The notes below the pieces were generated by a model. It searched no databases and had not been told where the DNA came from. It saw only the letters and a program-made list of their open reading frames with translations. Below are positions 49,824-61,500 of a stretch of DNA of 64,000 nucleotides, one piece after another. This stretch comes from Nomia melanderi (Eukaryota; Arthropoda; Insecta; Hymenoptera; Halictidae): the NCBI RefSeq assembly GCF_051020985.1, contig NC_135003.1:5883501-5947500 (forward strand), in the 5' to 3' direction. A program made the translations under genes and the position numbers. The stretch's first letter is position 1. Each line of letters starts with the position of its first letter.

Positions 49824-50107
49824 TTAACTCTTTAGCGACCCTGGACGAATATCAGCCGTTTGACATTTTTGTCGAAATACCTCGCGACATAATACGGACC
49901 ATTTGACGTTTTCAAAGAGATATCGAATATAGTTCGCATCATAAAACCTAAAAATGTACGAAAAAGAATGTAAACATGCTCGAGCCGTAAGATTCTCTTT
50001 AAAAGCATTAAACAGTCGACACTGAATGAGACATGTATCTTGTCAAAAACCTCAAATGGTCAATACCGTGTCGTAAGATATCTCGTTCAGAGTCTGCAAG
50101 GGGTTAT
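49824..50107. mobile_element. TTAA-MITE, family G
   Basis: About 284 bp from TTAACTCTTTAGCGACCCTG at 49824 to GTCTGCAAGGGGTTAT at 50107. Subterminal blocks also pair: CGACATAATACGGACCATTTGA (from 49883) against the reverse of the segment from about 50050 (CAAATGGTCAATACCGTGTCG). The right TTAA has decayed to TTAT. It lies just downstream of Rpb4. Confidence 0.62.
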
Positions 50108-50253
50108 AGCATAATTTTCAACATTTAGATTCTATTAAAAACCAAGGTCAAATACCATTGAATCTGATAATTTATAGTATAACGTAAATTATAAAATGCT
50201 TATATCATTTGATAATATTGAAATTATCGATCACATATTTCTATAAAGAGTAA

Positions 50254-50259
50254 TTTATT
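50254..50259 (-). promoter_or_regulatory. candidate poly(A) signal of Rpb4
   Basis: AATAAA on the minus strand, about 41 bases past the Rpb4 stop codon at 50300. It is the first canonical hexamer after the stop, consistent with a short 3' UTR. Confidence 0.55.
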
Positions 50260-50299
50260 GAAAGGCATACAAAGTAGTTACAGGAAATGTACACTTTTC

Positions 50300-52898
50300 T
50301 TAATATTGTAGAGAACGTTTCGTTTGTATATCATCCAATATCGTTCTGAGTTCTTCGTCTTCTAATCGCCCCTCTAAACTAGGAATCAAGGCTTTCGCTT
50401 CTTCCGGAGTTTCAGGACAGAGATTTGCAAGCGATGCAAGTTCAAACTTGTGAAGCTTCTTCTGCATAAGCAAACTAGAAAAAAAGAAACAATTTTTAAT
50501 GAACTATTGTAAAACTTTGACGTATTGGAGAAGCAGTCACATTATTATATAAAATACACTCACTTTCGAACTGCGGCGATGGTTTCCTTGTTTTTAAATC
50601 TTTTAAACCGATTCGTGTAGGTTAAACTCTTCATAAAAACTTCGGAAAATTCTTGTTCTTCTTCAGCTGACTCATTTTGTGCTTTTCTATGTTCCAATAA
50701 CATCCAAACTTCCGAGATTAATAGCGTCTCTGCATTTTCAAACTCTAAGAACAAAAATAGATTCACACATGCTACTTTTCTTAATTTATTATCGGTAAAC
50801 TCATTACAGGATCATTTTTTAAAATAATTATTACCACCAAAAAAAAATGTTCAAATATATTTTATTTACGTGACTCATTATAAAATACAATTCATTATGC
50901 ATGTCATTAAAAATTGTATAAAATGTAAATAACAAGCTACACACGTATGTACATATAATTTATGCTTGAATAGTCGTATAATATTATTAATTGTTAGAAT
51001 ATTTGTACAGTATTACATGCACTATAGCTCGTACTTAAGTGTATAAAAATCAAACTGATTTATAAGGAGTTGTATAATCTTTATTGTAAAGAAGACAATT
51101 ACAGGGGTAAGCACTTATGAGCTATAGTGCACACTCGTGTTATTAGTTTCAGTCAATTATATAAATTCTGTATTTTCTCAAGGGCTAATAGGTACAAATC
51201 TTAACATTTAATATCACAATACTGGCATTACACACAAAGTATGAAATATTCGTAAAACTCAAATATTTTTACTATTTTAATTAAATGTATGTCATTGACT
51301 TGGTTTATTTATATATCCTTGTTCTGTAAGAAAATCATAGATTTTACGTGTTTTATTTACATCAATTTTAAGCAAAACTCTAGCTTGTGCTAACCTAAGA
51401 TAACCATTCTTTTTATTCTCCCCTATCAAAAGTTGCTTAAAATCTAAGTAGTTAGCAGGAACTATACGCGTAACTGAACAAAGTTCTCTTTCAACAGCAG
51501 TAAGCTTTTCATATCCAGGAAGACCTTTTATTGCAAGCGGTGGCGCTGTCTTTCGTTGTGAAATTGTATTCGATATTGAATTAGTTAAATTAATGTTACA
51601 ACCAGGCAATATAGACTTCCAACTATATTCTGGATTATTCAAATATTGCTTTCTTTCTCTTTCATTTTCTTGCCTAAGTTTACTTAGTTTTTGAAACATC
51701 ACAACACTGTGGAAATGTTTTATACCATTATTACGAAACTCAAAGAGTTTATTTAAATAGTTCTTAAGTTCACCCACACGATGCAATCCTTCCATTAAGA
51801 AGTCAAACTCTATACCATTTATTAATTGCATAAAAATTAATAATCTTTCTGCAAGTATTCTAGTGATTGTGCATTCATATCTTTGTATCCAAGATATAGT
51901 TCTCCTAAATGCAATCAAACCATGGTTACGTATAATTTTTCTCCTTCTCATACGTTCTTTCAATCGATTATTATATGCTTGCACTATAGCTATTTGTAAT
52001 GCTTTTCCTAGCTCATAATTATCATTTGATTCAAATTCATTATAATTCAAATCAGAAATTAATAATTCTGCGTGATTGTCAAAATTTACTTCAAAATCTG
52101 ACCTTGCTGGATTATAACCTGCCAAAAGCTTGCAATTAAGAGTATTAGGTGCAAATCTCGGTGGCTCTTCCAAATCTTGCAATTTATGTAAATAAGGTAT
52201 TGAATCACAACCAAATAAACTTATTTTTGTTTCTTTAATTTTTGGCAAACCAGGTATACTTTGATTATCGATATAATGCTGAATATAATGATTTTTGCAT
52301 TCTTCAGCTGACTTTCCTTGCATTCTTTTTGAAATGTCTTCCCAATTTCCAAAACCACATTCCTGTAAGACATCAAGAAATTCTAATTCTTGCTTAGCAG
52401 TCCAACCACTTCCATGGATCAAAGGGAATTCATTCTTTATAATAATATAATCATGATCATTATTATGATCATCAATTTCAGATCCACTGGAGAAACAAGA
52501 AGGACACAAATCCGTGTTGTTACACACCGCACAACGAATGTAAGGCTCCGTCAAAGCAGATTTGCATACGCGGCATGTTGGGTCTGAAGTAATGATTTCA
52601 TCCTTCACGACTGACACGTCGAGTTCTATATCATTCTCGATATTTTCTGTTCTACTCGATGAGCAGTCTGAAAGAGGAACATCGTTACTTAAGGCCATAC
52701 CGCAAAATTAATTGAAAATTCGATTCTGAAGTTCCACGTGTATTCTTCAATTAAATTTCTTACCGAATGACAAACGTCATAAAAGTTAGGTTAGAATCAA
52801 TATGAAAATTATCATCTTAACCTATAAAACGTACCTTTGGGAAATTGCAAATCAGCCGCATCTTCTTCTGTCATATCTGTTAAATTTGGATTAGCCAT
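50300..52898 (-). CDS. Rpb4: RNA polymerase II subunit Rpb4 (shares exon 1 with Ada2a)
   Basis: Coding exons on the minus strand: 52835-52898, 50564-50744 and 50300-50474. They give 139 residues, close to the 142 of human POLR2D. Rpb4 pairs with Rpb7 to form the detachable stalk of Pol II in the nucleus. Exon 1 encodes 21 residues ([20 protein letters not shown], then K). Exon 2 starts EFENAETLL and contains [20 protein letters not shown]. Exon 3 encodes [20 protein letters not shown] and ends TKRSLQY. All of these are family hallmarks. Splice sites are AAAG|GTACGT to TTCTTAG|AG (phase 1) and AA|GTGAGT to TTTCTAG|TT (phase 2). The 2090 bp first intron contains the entire main Ada2a exon, so Rpb4 mRNA forms by skipping it. 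Annotation is firm; expression balance is not visible in sequence. Confidence 0.96.
51080..51085 (-). promoter_or_regulatory. candidate poly(A) signal of Ada2a
   Basis: AATAAA on the minus strand about 210 bases past the Ada2a stop (51292); a second hexamer lies at 50861-50866. Either lies inside the long Rpb4 intron, so using it would commit the transcript to Ada2a. Confidence 0.45.
51292..52898 (-). CDS. Ada2a: Ada2a, ATAC-complex adaptor (shares exon 1 with Rpb4)
   Basis: Proposed coding exons on the minus strand: 52835-52898 and 51292-52667, giving 479 residues. Ada2a is the adaptor that holds Gcn5 in the ATAC histone acetyltransferase complex; insects also have Ada2b for SAGA. Domains: a ZZ-type zinc finger at about 53-100 (CRVCK, CAVCN, CPSCF), a SANT/Myb-like domain at about 108-156 ([20 protein letters not shown]), a basic middle region ([13 protein letters not shown]), and a C-terminal SWIRM domain at about 396-476. 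The large exon also has its own ATG at 52698. However, the acceptor TTCCTCTTTCAG|AC at 52668 lies just inside that frame and joins exon 1 in phase 1, giving ...LQFPK-DCSSS. I therefore prefer the shared start at 52898. This 5' fusion with Rpb4 is established for Drosophila. Confidence 0.93.
52835..52898 (-). other. shared 5' coding exon of Ada2a and Rpb4
   Basis: 64 coding bases beginning at ATG 52896-52898 (context AGAAGTATGGCT) and ending before the donor GTACGT at 52834-52829. Two acceptors in the same phase compete for this donor: 52668 (Ada2a, 167 bp intron) and 50745 (Rpb4, 2090 bp intron). The encoded [10 protein letters not shown] closely resembles the conserved Rpb4 N-terminus, so the peptide is ancestral to Rpb4 and acquired by Ada2a. 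Confidence 0.92.
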
Positions 52899-54185
52899 AC
52901 TTCTTCTTGTATGATTTCACAAAAATACAATGTAACAACACAATCTCTCCTTCAATGTTTACTATCAACGGACCACAAGCGTGCTTATGACATAGATTTA
53001 AAATGCGTCTAGACGTCTCGTGTAATGGGATATTCTTTTCACAGTTCTGAATTATCGACACTATTTCGGTATCGCGCTCGATATTACCGATAATACAAGA
53101 TTTTAAGCTCGTTAGTAGGAATCGAATTAACTATATATTTCATTTCTGTTACAAATGTTTTACCACATTATAGGATAAACATTACATGCAATGTAAAATT
53201 TTATTCACATACTCTCGGGAATATTAATACCCCTTACTATTTCCATGACATACCCTGTCATATCGATTATGGCTAGTTTTGCATGGCAGCGCTGTAAGTG
53301 ATAGGAATAAGAATCAAAAATATTGAAATTTTTTAAATTTAGTAATGAGTAATGAGTAATGAGTAAAATATGTAGCATGTATTTTTATGTAAAGAAAAAA
53401 TACAAATATTTCGTATCTATGTAACAAATTGTTAACGCATTATTGTGAAACGGGTTGAGCTCAAATTCTTCCATACTTTTGGGATATGTGTGAAATATAC
53501 ATGTTTCCATTCAAAGTAATTTAAATATTTTAAAAGTAAAAGTTTTATTAAGTTAACATTGCAAACATAAGGTTCCTACAATATCATCAAGTGCAAATGG
53601 TTAAACGAGGCATTATTTTCGATGGCGTGGTCAAAGATATCGCGACTAATATCGGCCACCTTTACCTAAAATGGGACAGCCTCGATAGCACAAAGCTATT
53701 TGTCGCGAATTCTTGAACGTGTGATATGAAAATGGTAAGGGAGTCACATAATCTCCGGCTGTTGACAATCTATCTTATCTCTCGTTAGTAGTATAGAGCA
53801 GATTATTATAATGCATTTTAACCCTTCTTTACCGAGCAATGATAGTAATGGATAGTTCAAAAAAAGCAGAATGTCGATGCAGTCTAGAATATCTCATTAT
53901 AAATGGGCTATTTATTATCACGGACGCGTTAACTATCACGTGTAAAGAAGTAAGGTTATTTGACATGTAGCAAACAGTTTTTATTACTATTTTGAATAAT
54001 ATAAATTATATAAATTAAAATTTAAAAGAAAAATGTAATAAATCAACATATTAAATTTTAAAGTTTTCAGCAGAACGATGAAAAAATAGTTTTAATGTAT
54101 AATTGTTGTTAATCTAAAGATTAAATAATTTAACAATAGTATTTATTCTGAAGTAAAAAATAGAAATGTTTATTATTCTTTTCAG
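52899..54185. promoter_or_regulatory. divergent promoter region, Ada2a/Rpb4 (-) and ZCCHC9 (+)
   Basis: 1.29 kb separates the two start codons. The ZCCHC9 coding exon is preceded by an acceptor (TTCTTTTCAG at 54185), so a 5' leader exon must lie upstream. Candidate donors are GCAGCGCT|GTAAGT at 53294 and AATG|GTAAGG at 53734. TATCGAT at 53262-53268 resembles a DRE-type motif, and 53590-53670 is CpG-bearing (ATATCGCG). No TATA box was identified for either gene. AGTAATG is tandemly repeated three times at 53341-53361. Confidence 0.45.
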
Positions 54186-54188
54186 AAC

Positions 54189-55794
54189 ATGACTCGGTAT
54201 GCAAGAGCAAAGGGTTCAAAATCATCAAATGAAAAAGTACCAAATGAAGCTACACCTTGGTATATATTGAAGCAACAGTTAGATGAAAATTCGTCTAGGC
54301 AGCAGAGACATACAGAAAGAAATAAGTCCGCAAAAGAATTATTGCAGGATAATGAAGATGTATTTTATTGTGATGTGGGAAATGTTAATAATGACTGGGC
54401 AGAATTTGAAGAAAATACATCAATCAGAAATGATAATGCGAAAACAAAGAAAATTAAAAAGAAAAAGACAACATCTTTAGATAAACCTGATTCGTTTAAT
54501 CAAAATGAAACTGATGAAAGTAATGTTAACTCTAAAAAAATCTCATCTTTAAAGAGAAACTTAAACAAAGGTAGTGAAATTGCAGTAGATGTCAAAGTTA
54601 AAAAGCATAAAAAAAATAAAAATTTGGTAGATAAATTAAATGATAATCTGCAAAATAATAGTACTTCTAAACAAGATAATATTGAACAGAATGAAGCAAA
54701 TATAAAATATACTAAAGTAAATAAGAAAAAAAAAGGAAATAAACATAATGATCATAATTTTCTCAAAACATCAATAAACAGTAGTGATATTTCACAAATC
54801 AACAAAATTAAATCAAATGTAACAGTTGATAAACAACAGAAAACAGCAATTGATTCTGAAAGTAATAATGACAATGCAATCAGTTGGGATAATAAAAATA
54901 GTAAAAATAATGCGAACAGTAATGTAACACAAAAATATGCTAAGAAAGATATAAACAGATCAAACAATGTCAAATTTGATGTAAATCAATTTCCTAGAAA
55001 AAAGATTAAAAACAGTCAAAACAACAACAAGAAACCTAAAGTTCGAGATGACAAAGAACACAAACGAAGAAAACCAGATACAGGTTCAACAAAAGTAATG
55101 ATCAATGGTATGGAAATAGAAATTGTGAAATTTGATGGTTTTCCAGTAAAAAAAGATGATGCAGATAGATTACGTGAACTGAAACAAAAAATGGTTATGA
55201 AAGGTATGTAACCTTGTATGTATGTAATGATTGTAACCAACTATACATATATGTAATATATTATACTGTATTTTATGCATTTTTGTAGGTATCCCAAAAA
55301 AAGAAGTAGATATAGCAATGAAATTAGAAAGGAGAAAAGCTGAGAAAGCATTAGCAAGAATCAGAAAATGTGTTTGTTTTCACTGTCGTAAAGCAGGACA
55401 TAATTTGTCTGATTGTCCTGAACTTGGATCTGAGCAAGCAGGTACTGGAATCTGCTTCAAATGTGGATCAACGGAACATACACATTTTGAATGTAAAGTG
55501 TCTAAACCAACGGAATTTAGGTACGCGACTTGTTTCATTTGTCGAGAACAAGGGCATATTGCTAAGCAATGTCCTGATAACCCTAAAGGTATTTACCCTC
55601 AAGGAGGTAGTTGCAAAGTGTGCGGTGATGTGACACATTTAAAGAAAGATTGCCCAGATTTAATTAAAGAAAAAGAAGAAAATACAATTACAGTAAATAC
55701 AATTGGTGATGGTAATATCGAATCATTAGAAGGAAGTAAAAAAAATGTTCACATAGAAGAGAAAAAGAAATCTAAGAAAATAGTAAAATTTTAA
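54189..55794 (+). CDS. ZCCHC9: ZCCHC9 homologue, four CCHC zinc knuckles
   Basis: Coding exons 54189-55203 and 55289-55794 (intron 85 bp, AAAG|GTATGT to TTTTGTAG|GT) give 506 residues. The N-terminus MTRYARAKG matches the vertebrate MTRWAR start and the C-terminus KKIVKF matches its KVVNF-like end. Four CX2CX4HX4C knuckles lie at about 368-381, 394-407, 420-433 and 447-460, with the family string CPDNPKG. Residues 80-335 are an Asn/Lys-rich, low-complexity, probably disordered stretch with several KKKK-like runs suited to nuclear/nucleolar targeting. It makes the protein nearly twice the human length (about 271). The family is linked to nucleolar RNA work and MAPK signalling; a role here is inferred from homology. 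The first-exon frame appears to end at 55211 only because it reads into the intron. Confidence 0.93.
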
Positions 55795-55829
55795 GATTAC
55801 ATAAAAAAAAACGTTTTCGTACATACATC

Positions 55830-55835
55830 AATAAA
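55830..55835 (+). promoter_or_regulatory. candidate poly(A) signal of ZCCHC9
   Basis: AATAAA 36 bases past the ZCCHC9 stop codon (55794), the first canonical hexamer downstream. It implies a very short 3' UTR. Confidence 0.55.
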
Positions 55836-58583
55836 CTGCTCGTGTACAATATAAACACAAAAATTTATTGAAAGGTACACATGTTCGACATGTATATACA
55901 TATATATTTCCTTTATTAGTACATTTTAGTGTTATTAAACCACCATTTTGAAAAATCTGATATCAAACAAGATGTAATGAATATTTTATTACTTTATGTA
56001 CTCCCTATTTACATTTCACACGAATTTATAAATCAATTAAAACTTTTTACATATTACTTGTACAATGAAATTATGAAACTCTGTAGTTCTTTAAATACTT
56101 TTTTCTAAGAAAAGAAATAAATTACTTACTTAACTTTGTGATATCAGATTTTTTCTATGTACAGAAGACAAGTCACAAAGGTATACCTAGAAATACATGA
56201 TTATCTGTACATATCAGCAATTCATTATACATATACATCAGCATCTTTGTAAAATTATTTAGCACTAATTTAAACTATATTTCTATCATTTAACATGCTA
56301 TGCAAATGACATGTAACAAGTAATTAATGTTTTCACTATCGAAATAATTTTTCTTTTTAATATATGAAATTTGATACAGTGCCGTAAAATTATATAATCA
56401 ATTCACAATTTTCACTATGTTATTATGTTATGAATTGGTATATATAATCTGTACAATTTGTATACTTAAAATAAATTTTGAAGTACGAATTTTACGAATA
56501 TATAATATATATTTATATTTGTACTTCTATATTACATTTGTCCTTATACAGCCCTATTTGTAATATATAAATTTTCTATCCTTTATATTAAATTTCCTGC
56601 ATATAAGTTATAATTTCATCACCCCTAATGGCAGACAAATAGTGGTACTACTGCAGTGATAATTTATTCAGTGCATAATGAAAAAGAAATTTACGCAACT
56701 GTATGTATCAATCATGAAGTTAATATATTAAATAATTATATCGTTGATCTTTTCATTTTCACTGCAATGCCATTCATTGTAGTGCTAATTAAATAACAAG
56801 TGATATTTAGAATTGCATGTGTACTAAAGTACATAAACAATATACAATGAAATATAAAGTGATGTAAACTTGAATGTAACGAGCGCATTCCAACATATAA
56901 TATGTCTTATTTATTTGTGTACATCTTATTATTTTCTAAACTATCGAACACATGAAAAATATGAAAGTTATTCGATTTCATAGAAGTCACTAAATAATGT
57001 ATTTCGGTTTGTTTTATACTTTTCCTCATAAGTTTCCCCCGTAAAATTAAATAACTTTCATATGAAACACTTCTTGTATTTTTAGTAGTTAAGGAAATAA
57101 CGTGTATATACACGAATGAACTGAACATATTGCATAACAAAAAATGTAATTATCTTCGAATTAGAATGTTTGCGATATTATATATCGCAATCGAATTAAT
57201 AAGGAAACGTATGAAATACTACATGGAAAATGACAATTTTCACTTTAAACATTTAATAATCCCCCTTTTTATAGAAACTCTTTAGGTCACATATAAATTA
57301 TAAGTATAAAGGTTCCTCAACTTTCATCAAAGATAAATCTAACATCACAAATTACAAATGAAAATCAAACTTTAAATACTCTTACACAGAAAATCAGAAA
57401 AATGCAATTGTCATTTACAAACGATTTTCGAAATTTTTTTTTTCGAATACCTCAATCTTTTTTATGCTGACAATGGTAATTGCCTAATCAATTGTTTTAA
57501 TATTTTTTACTATCTATAATCACTCTCATCTTTGAAATATAAATAGTAAAATATTTGCACAGAAAAAAGACCAATTGATTTCAGATTTATACCTCAAAAT
57601 AGATAAAATCAACGTATGATAGAAAATAATCTAACGTAACCATAATTTACTTAATCCAAAAAATTTGATCTCTTGGACTTTTGCACTCATGATTTGCATC
57701 ATTTTAAATAAAAAATAAAATATTACCGACACTTTGTAAAAATTCTTTGCCGTGCAGAGTATACTACAGACATATAAATTTTGCATTAAAACAAGATTGT
57801 TGTATGTTGATAGTAATAGAAATAAGTAACTAAAAAATCAAGTGCAAAGGCCCCTAACACACGATGAGATGTGTCTCGGTGCATGGCTCGAGATAAGTAA
57901 TAAGTTTGAGTCTTTTTCAATACTTGTACTATATAAACATACGAATATATTATACAAAAAGTGAAAAAGATTAAAATTCATTGCTTGTCTCGGGGCATGT
58001 TATGGTATACAAGGGCTTTAACAGATGATTCTCAGATATTAATATTTCAAGATGAATAGTAAATGTATAAAAATGTTCTACATTGCTTAATTTTATACAC
58101 GCGTTACAAATTTTAATATCGTTGAAACATTTTAATGTCATATTACATTCAACCGTGTCGGTTCTATATTTTTTTTCATTGCATAAACTAATACATAGCA
58201 AGAAAACATTTATAGCATTGTAAGTTAAAATAATTACTAATCATATTTTTGATAAACCCGAAGATAAGAAGCTTTATTCATAAGTTACTTAATCGTAAGC
58301 TGCATTATAAGAAATATGATTTATAATTATAAACAATAGACACATGAAAATATAGTTTTCTTTAAATCCCATCTAGCGAAAGTAATAACCGGTTGAATGT
58401 ATTACGTACTACTATTTTTACCATTATCTTTGGTATATAACACTTCTGCTTGCAATTTTGCAAGATTTATGTCCAATTATTAGATTAGGAGGTACCGATA
58501 ATCAATGTGTCTAAATTTCTTATTTCAGAATACGTTCGCATAAATCGTAAATTCTTATTGTTATGTTTCTCAAAATGTACCTG
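55836..58583. other. AT-rich spacer between convergent genes
   Basis: About 2.7 kb between the ends of ZCCHC9 (+) and LIN54 (-). Some of it may be LIN54 3' UTR: on the minus strand AATAAA occurs at 58273-58278 and again further down. 57840-57895 is a GC-richer patch with the imperfect palindrome ACACACGATGAGATGTGT. A perfect palindrome lies at 57170-57190. No coding sequence seen. Confidence 0.5.
57170..57190. repeat. perfect 9-bp-arm palindrome
   Basis: TTGCGATAT at 57170-57178 and ATATCGCAA at 57182-57190 flank TAT. It could be a hairpin in a read-through or 3' UTR transcript from either gene, or a paired protein-binding site. Confidence 0.5.
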
Positions 58584-61500
58584 CTAGGTAGCTTCAGCTT
58601 TATGAGCTGATTCGATGATTTCTTTCAAACACCGACCGAATTCTTCAATTATTAATCTTTGAGATGTTTCATCATCAAACATGTTTCGTTCTGCTTCATC
58701 GGCTTGAGCCATTAAACATTGACACGTTATTTCAACTACTTTGTCAGTCAAGAAGTTGAATGGTTGTCTGCAAAGGAAGTATTTATTAAACATATAAAAT
58801 TAAAAATATTGTATTTACAAAATTAAAAAGGGCGATATGTATTTAATTAAAAAAGCCATAACGAAGCTTCACGTTCAAAATTAGGCCATTTTACTATAAT
58901 TAACCCTCGAACCTACATACTGTCTATCTTTCTGAGTTTCGCCTTTTTTTCATTTATTCTATTGTAGTATTATCTAACAATCATAATATAATAAAATATC
59001 ATTTTAATGGGAAAATTAAATCTAAAGTACAGATTATGAGAACTTTAACATGGATCATAAATGATTCAGCGTTTGATCCCCGTGCCATTGCTAGATAGTC
59101 GGTCATCCGAGGGTTAATAAGTAAGTAATTTTATCATATGACATGACCCATTAGTGCTTAATTATGTCAATTAATAATTAAAAAATTCAACTGTGTCAAT
59201 TATTATTGTCAACTATATACCTTGCGCCTGTATTAGAGGTAGCGGGTGGTCTAAAAGCCATTTCAGATAATTGCAGTTTTGCTTTATTCAATGTGAGTTG
59301 CGCCGTCCTAACTTCAGCTGCTTCTGCAAGATCTTTCAAAGATTTCTTTTCTAAATTCGGTTCTTCTACGTTACGGCATCCTATACATTTACAATTAGCG
59401 GAACAAGGAATTTTAGCCTAAAAATATTTTAGAATAGAAGTTTAGAAAACTATTAGAAAACTCTCTTGTGCGTATATGTGTATGCGTACCTCATAACATT
59501 CACAATAATTTTTTAAACATCCACTGCGTTTACAGTTACAGCCTTTATTGTGTCTACGTATATCATCACCAGTTTCACGACCTTTACCAATTTTCGGACG
59601 AAATGCATTTGGATTACGTTCCAAACAAGACTTGATAGCACGTTGTCTCTCTTCTTCATTCCCAAGATTGTTAGAACAATTATTGCAGTTGCACATATGA
59701 CAAAACTCTCCATTCGCAAAACAATCACAATATCTATCACAAAGTATGTTCATAATTCACTATTTTTCGATTATTAATGCAATTATAAAACGTTTACTCG
59801 CTACTGTAGCAATTAACTCTTAATTTATATTAAAATCTTTTAATTAAAGATACATTATCGTTCTAGGTTGTCGTTTCTCCATTTATATAACAAAAAAGTA
59901 AAGAATTGATGCTCAATTTTTGAAAGGTGCATTATAATAATAATAAGTATAATAAATCGATTATTTTAAGATTCAAATTCAACAATGATAGTATATCAAA
60001 TACTTACAGTTTAAGACATTGTGATTTAGTACAATTGCATGGTTTCCTTGGCCTAATACCATTAGGCTCAACACTGGTGTAGGATCTCTGAGAACCTTTA
60101 CTTTCTATAACAGATCCTACTGATAAATTTCCTGTCGAGGTTTGCAAACTTTGTGAATTGCTCAATAGACTGGGTGTAGCTTGTTGAGATTTCAGTTTCA
60201 CTTCATCTGACGTCTATTGGAAATTAATGAATCACAACGTACATTTTTACCAATTGCAATGAGTGAAGTTGTAACTTATTTTTATTTCATTCACTTTTTT
60301 TCTTAATTATGTATATAATCTACTGCACCTGTTGTTGAATGTATTGAGCTGGTAGAACCACAATGTTTCCCACGTTTGAATTGGTTGAAAGTACTGCCTG
60401 TCCAGATGCTAATTGACTCAAAGCTGATGCTGGAATAGCTACCGTATTTTTCGATTGATTACCTACTGTAGCAGTTGCAGGAATTAATAACCTTTGCCCA
60501 CTACTCGTTAATGTAGCCTTAGGTGCAACTGTCCTTAATGACTGGTTACTAGTATTTAATGGAACTACCTGTATCATAATTGAAGAAAAAAGATCGTATA
60601 TCAAAAATTTCTAACAACCATATTTTTATTACAAGTTGCACAAACCTTAACAATTTGTTGCTGACCTCCAATTTTCTGACTAACACCAACAGTTTGCAAA
60701 GTTGTTTGCGACTTCGTCTTACCTACAGTAACAACATTTGTAGTCCCCGAAGATGGAGTACTAACTAATCTTACATATTGCACCTTGAAACAATTGAATT
60801 TGTTATTTATAATAATTTACTTTATGGGTAAACGAAAAATAATAAAATGTTGTATTACTTGTCTTCCAGGCATTTGTATTTGATGTACTTGATTAGATCC
60901 AGTTACAATATTTTGATTAGCTGGTATTCTAATGACTTGTCCACTCCCAAGCACAGTACCAGGTTTTAAAGAGCTCTATAAAATATTGTGAGAGCCAGAT
61001 ACAAAGGTAATCAAAGAAATATAAAAAAATTACTTATATATTAGAAGACAGATAATACAACTAACCTGACGTATAATCACTTTCTGTGGACTCTGTTGTA
61101 CAGATGGTTTATTATTAGAGGAAAATGTAGATTGCTGATTTGATATAGCAGAAGTTTTAATTTGGGAACCCAATGTTGGAGCAGGTAATATTTTTGTAGG
61201 AGATTTGATTGTACTGCTTGGAACTATAGTTACTTTAGAAGGCTGAGTACTTGAAGATTGCACTAATTTATTTACAATTATCCCCTTTAAGAAATATCAA
61301 CATTTATGTATTAGATTTAATAAATTATTATACTTTGATTAATGTATAGCTTAGTTTTTACAATCTATTATGAATCAATATGTTTCTATACTCACTTGTT
61401 TTTGCGGTGACGAAGGTAAAATATGTTGAACTTTATTAGTAGAAAGTAATCCCATTTGTTGCGCCTGTGCCAATGTTATAGTTTTTGTTGGACTTGTAAT

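Noticed and set aside
53341..53366. AGTAATG tandem repeat as a CRISPR or satellite seed
   Set aside because: Only three short units without spacers; a simple microsatellite in a eukaryotic promoter region.
54752..54973. Hydrophobic minus-strand frame inside ZCCHC9
   Set aside because: Antisense shadow of the Asn/Lys-rich coding region.
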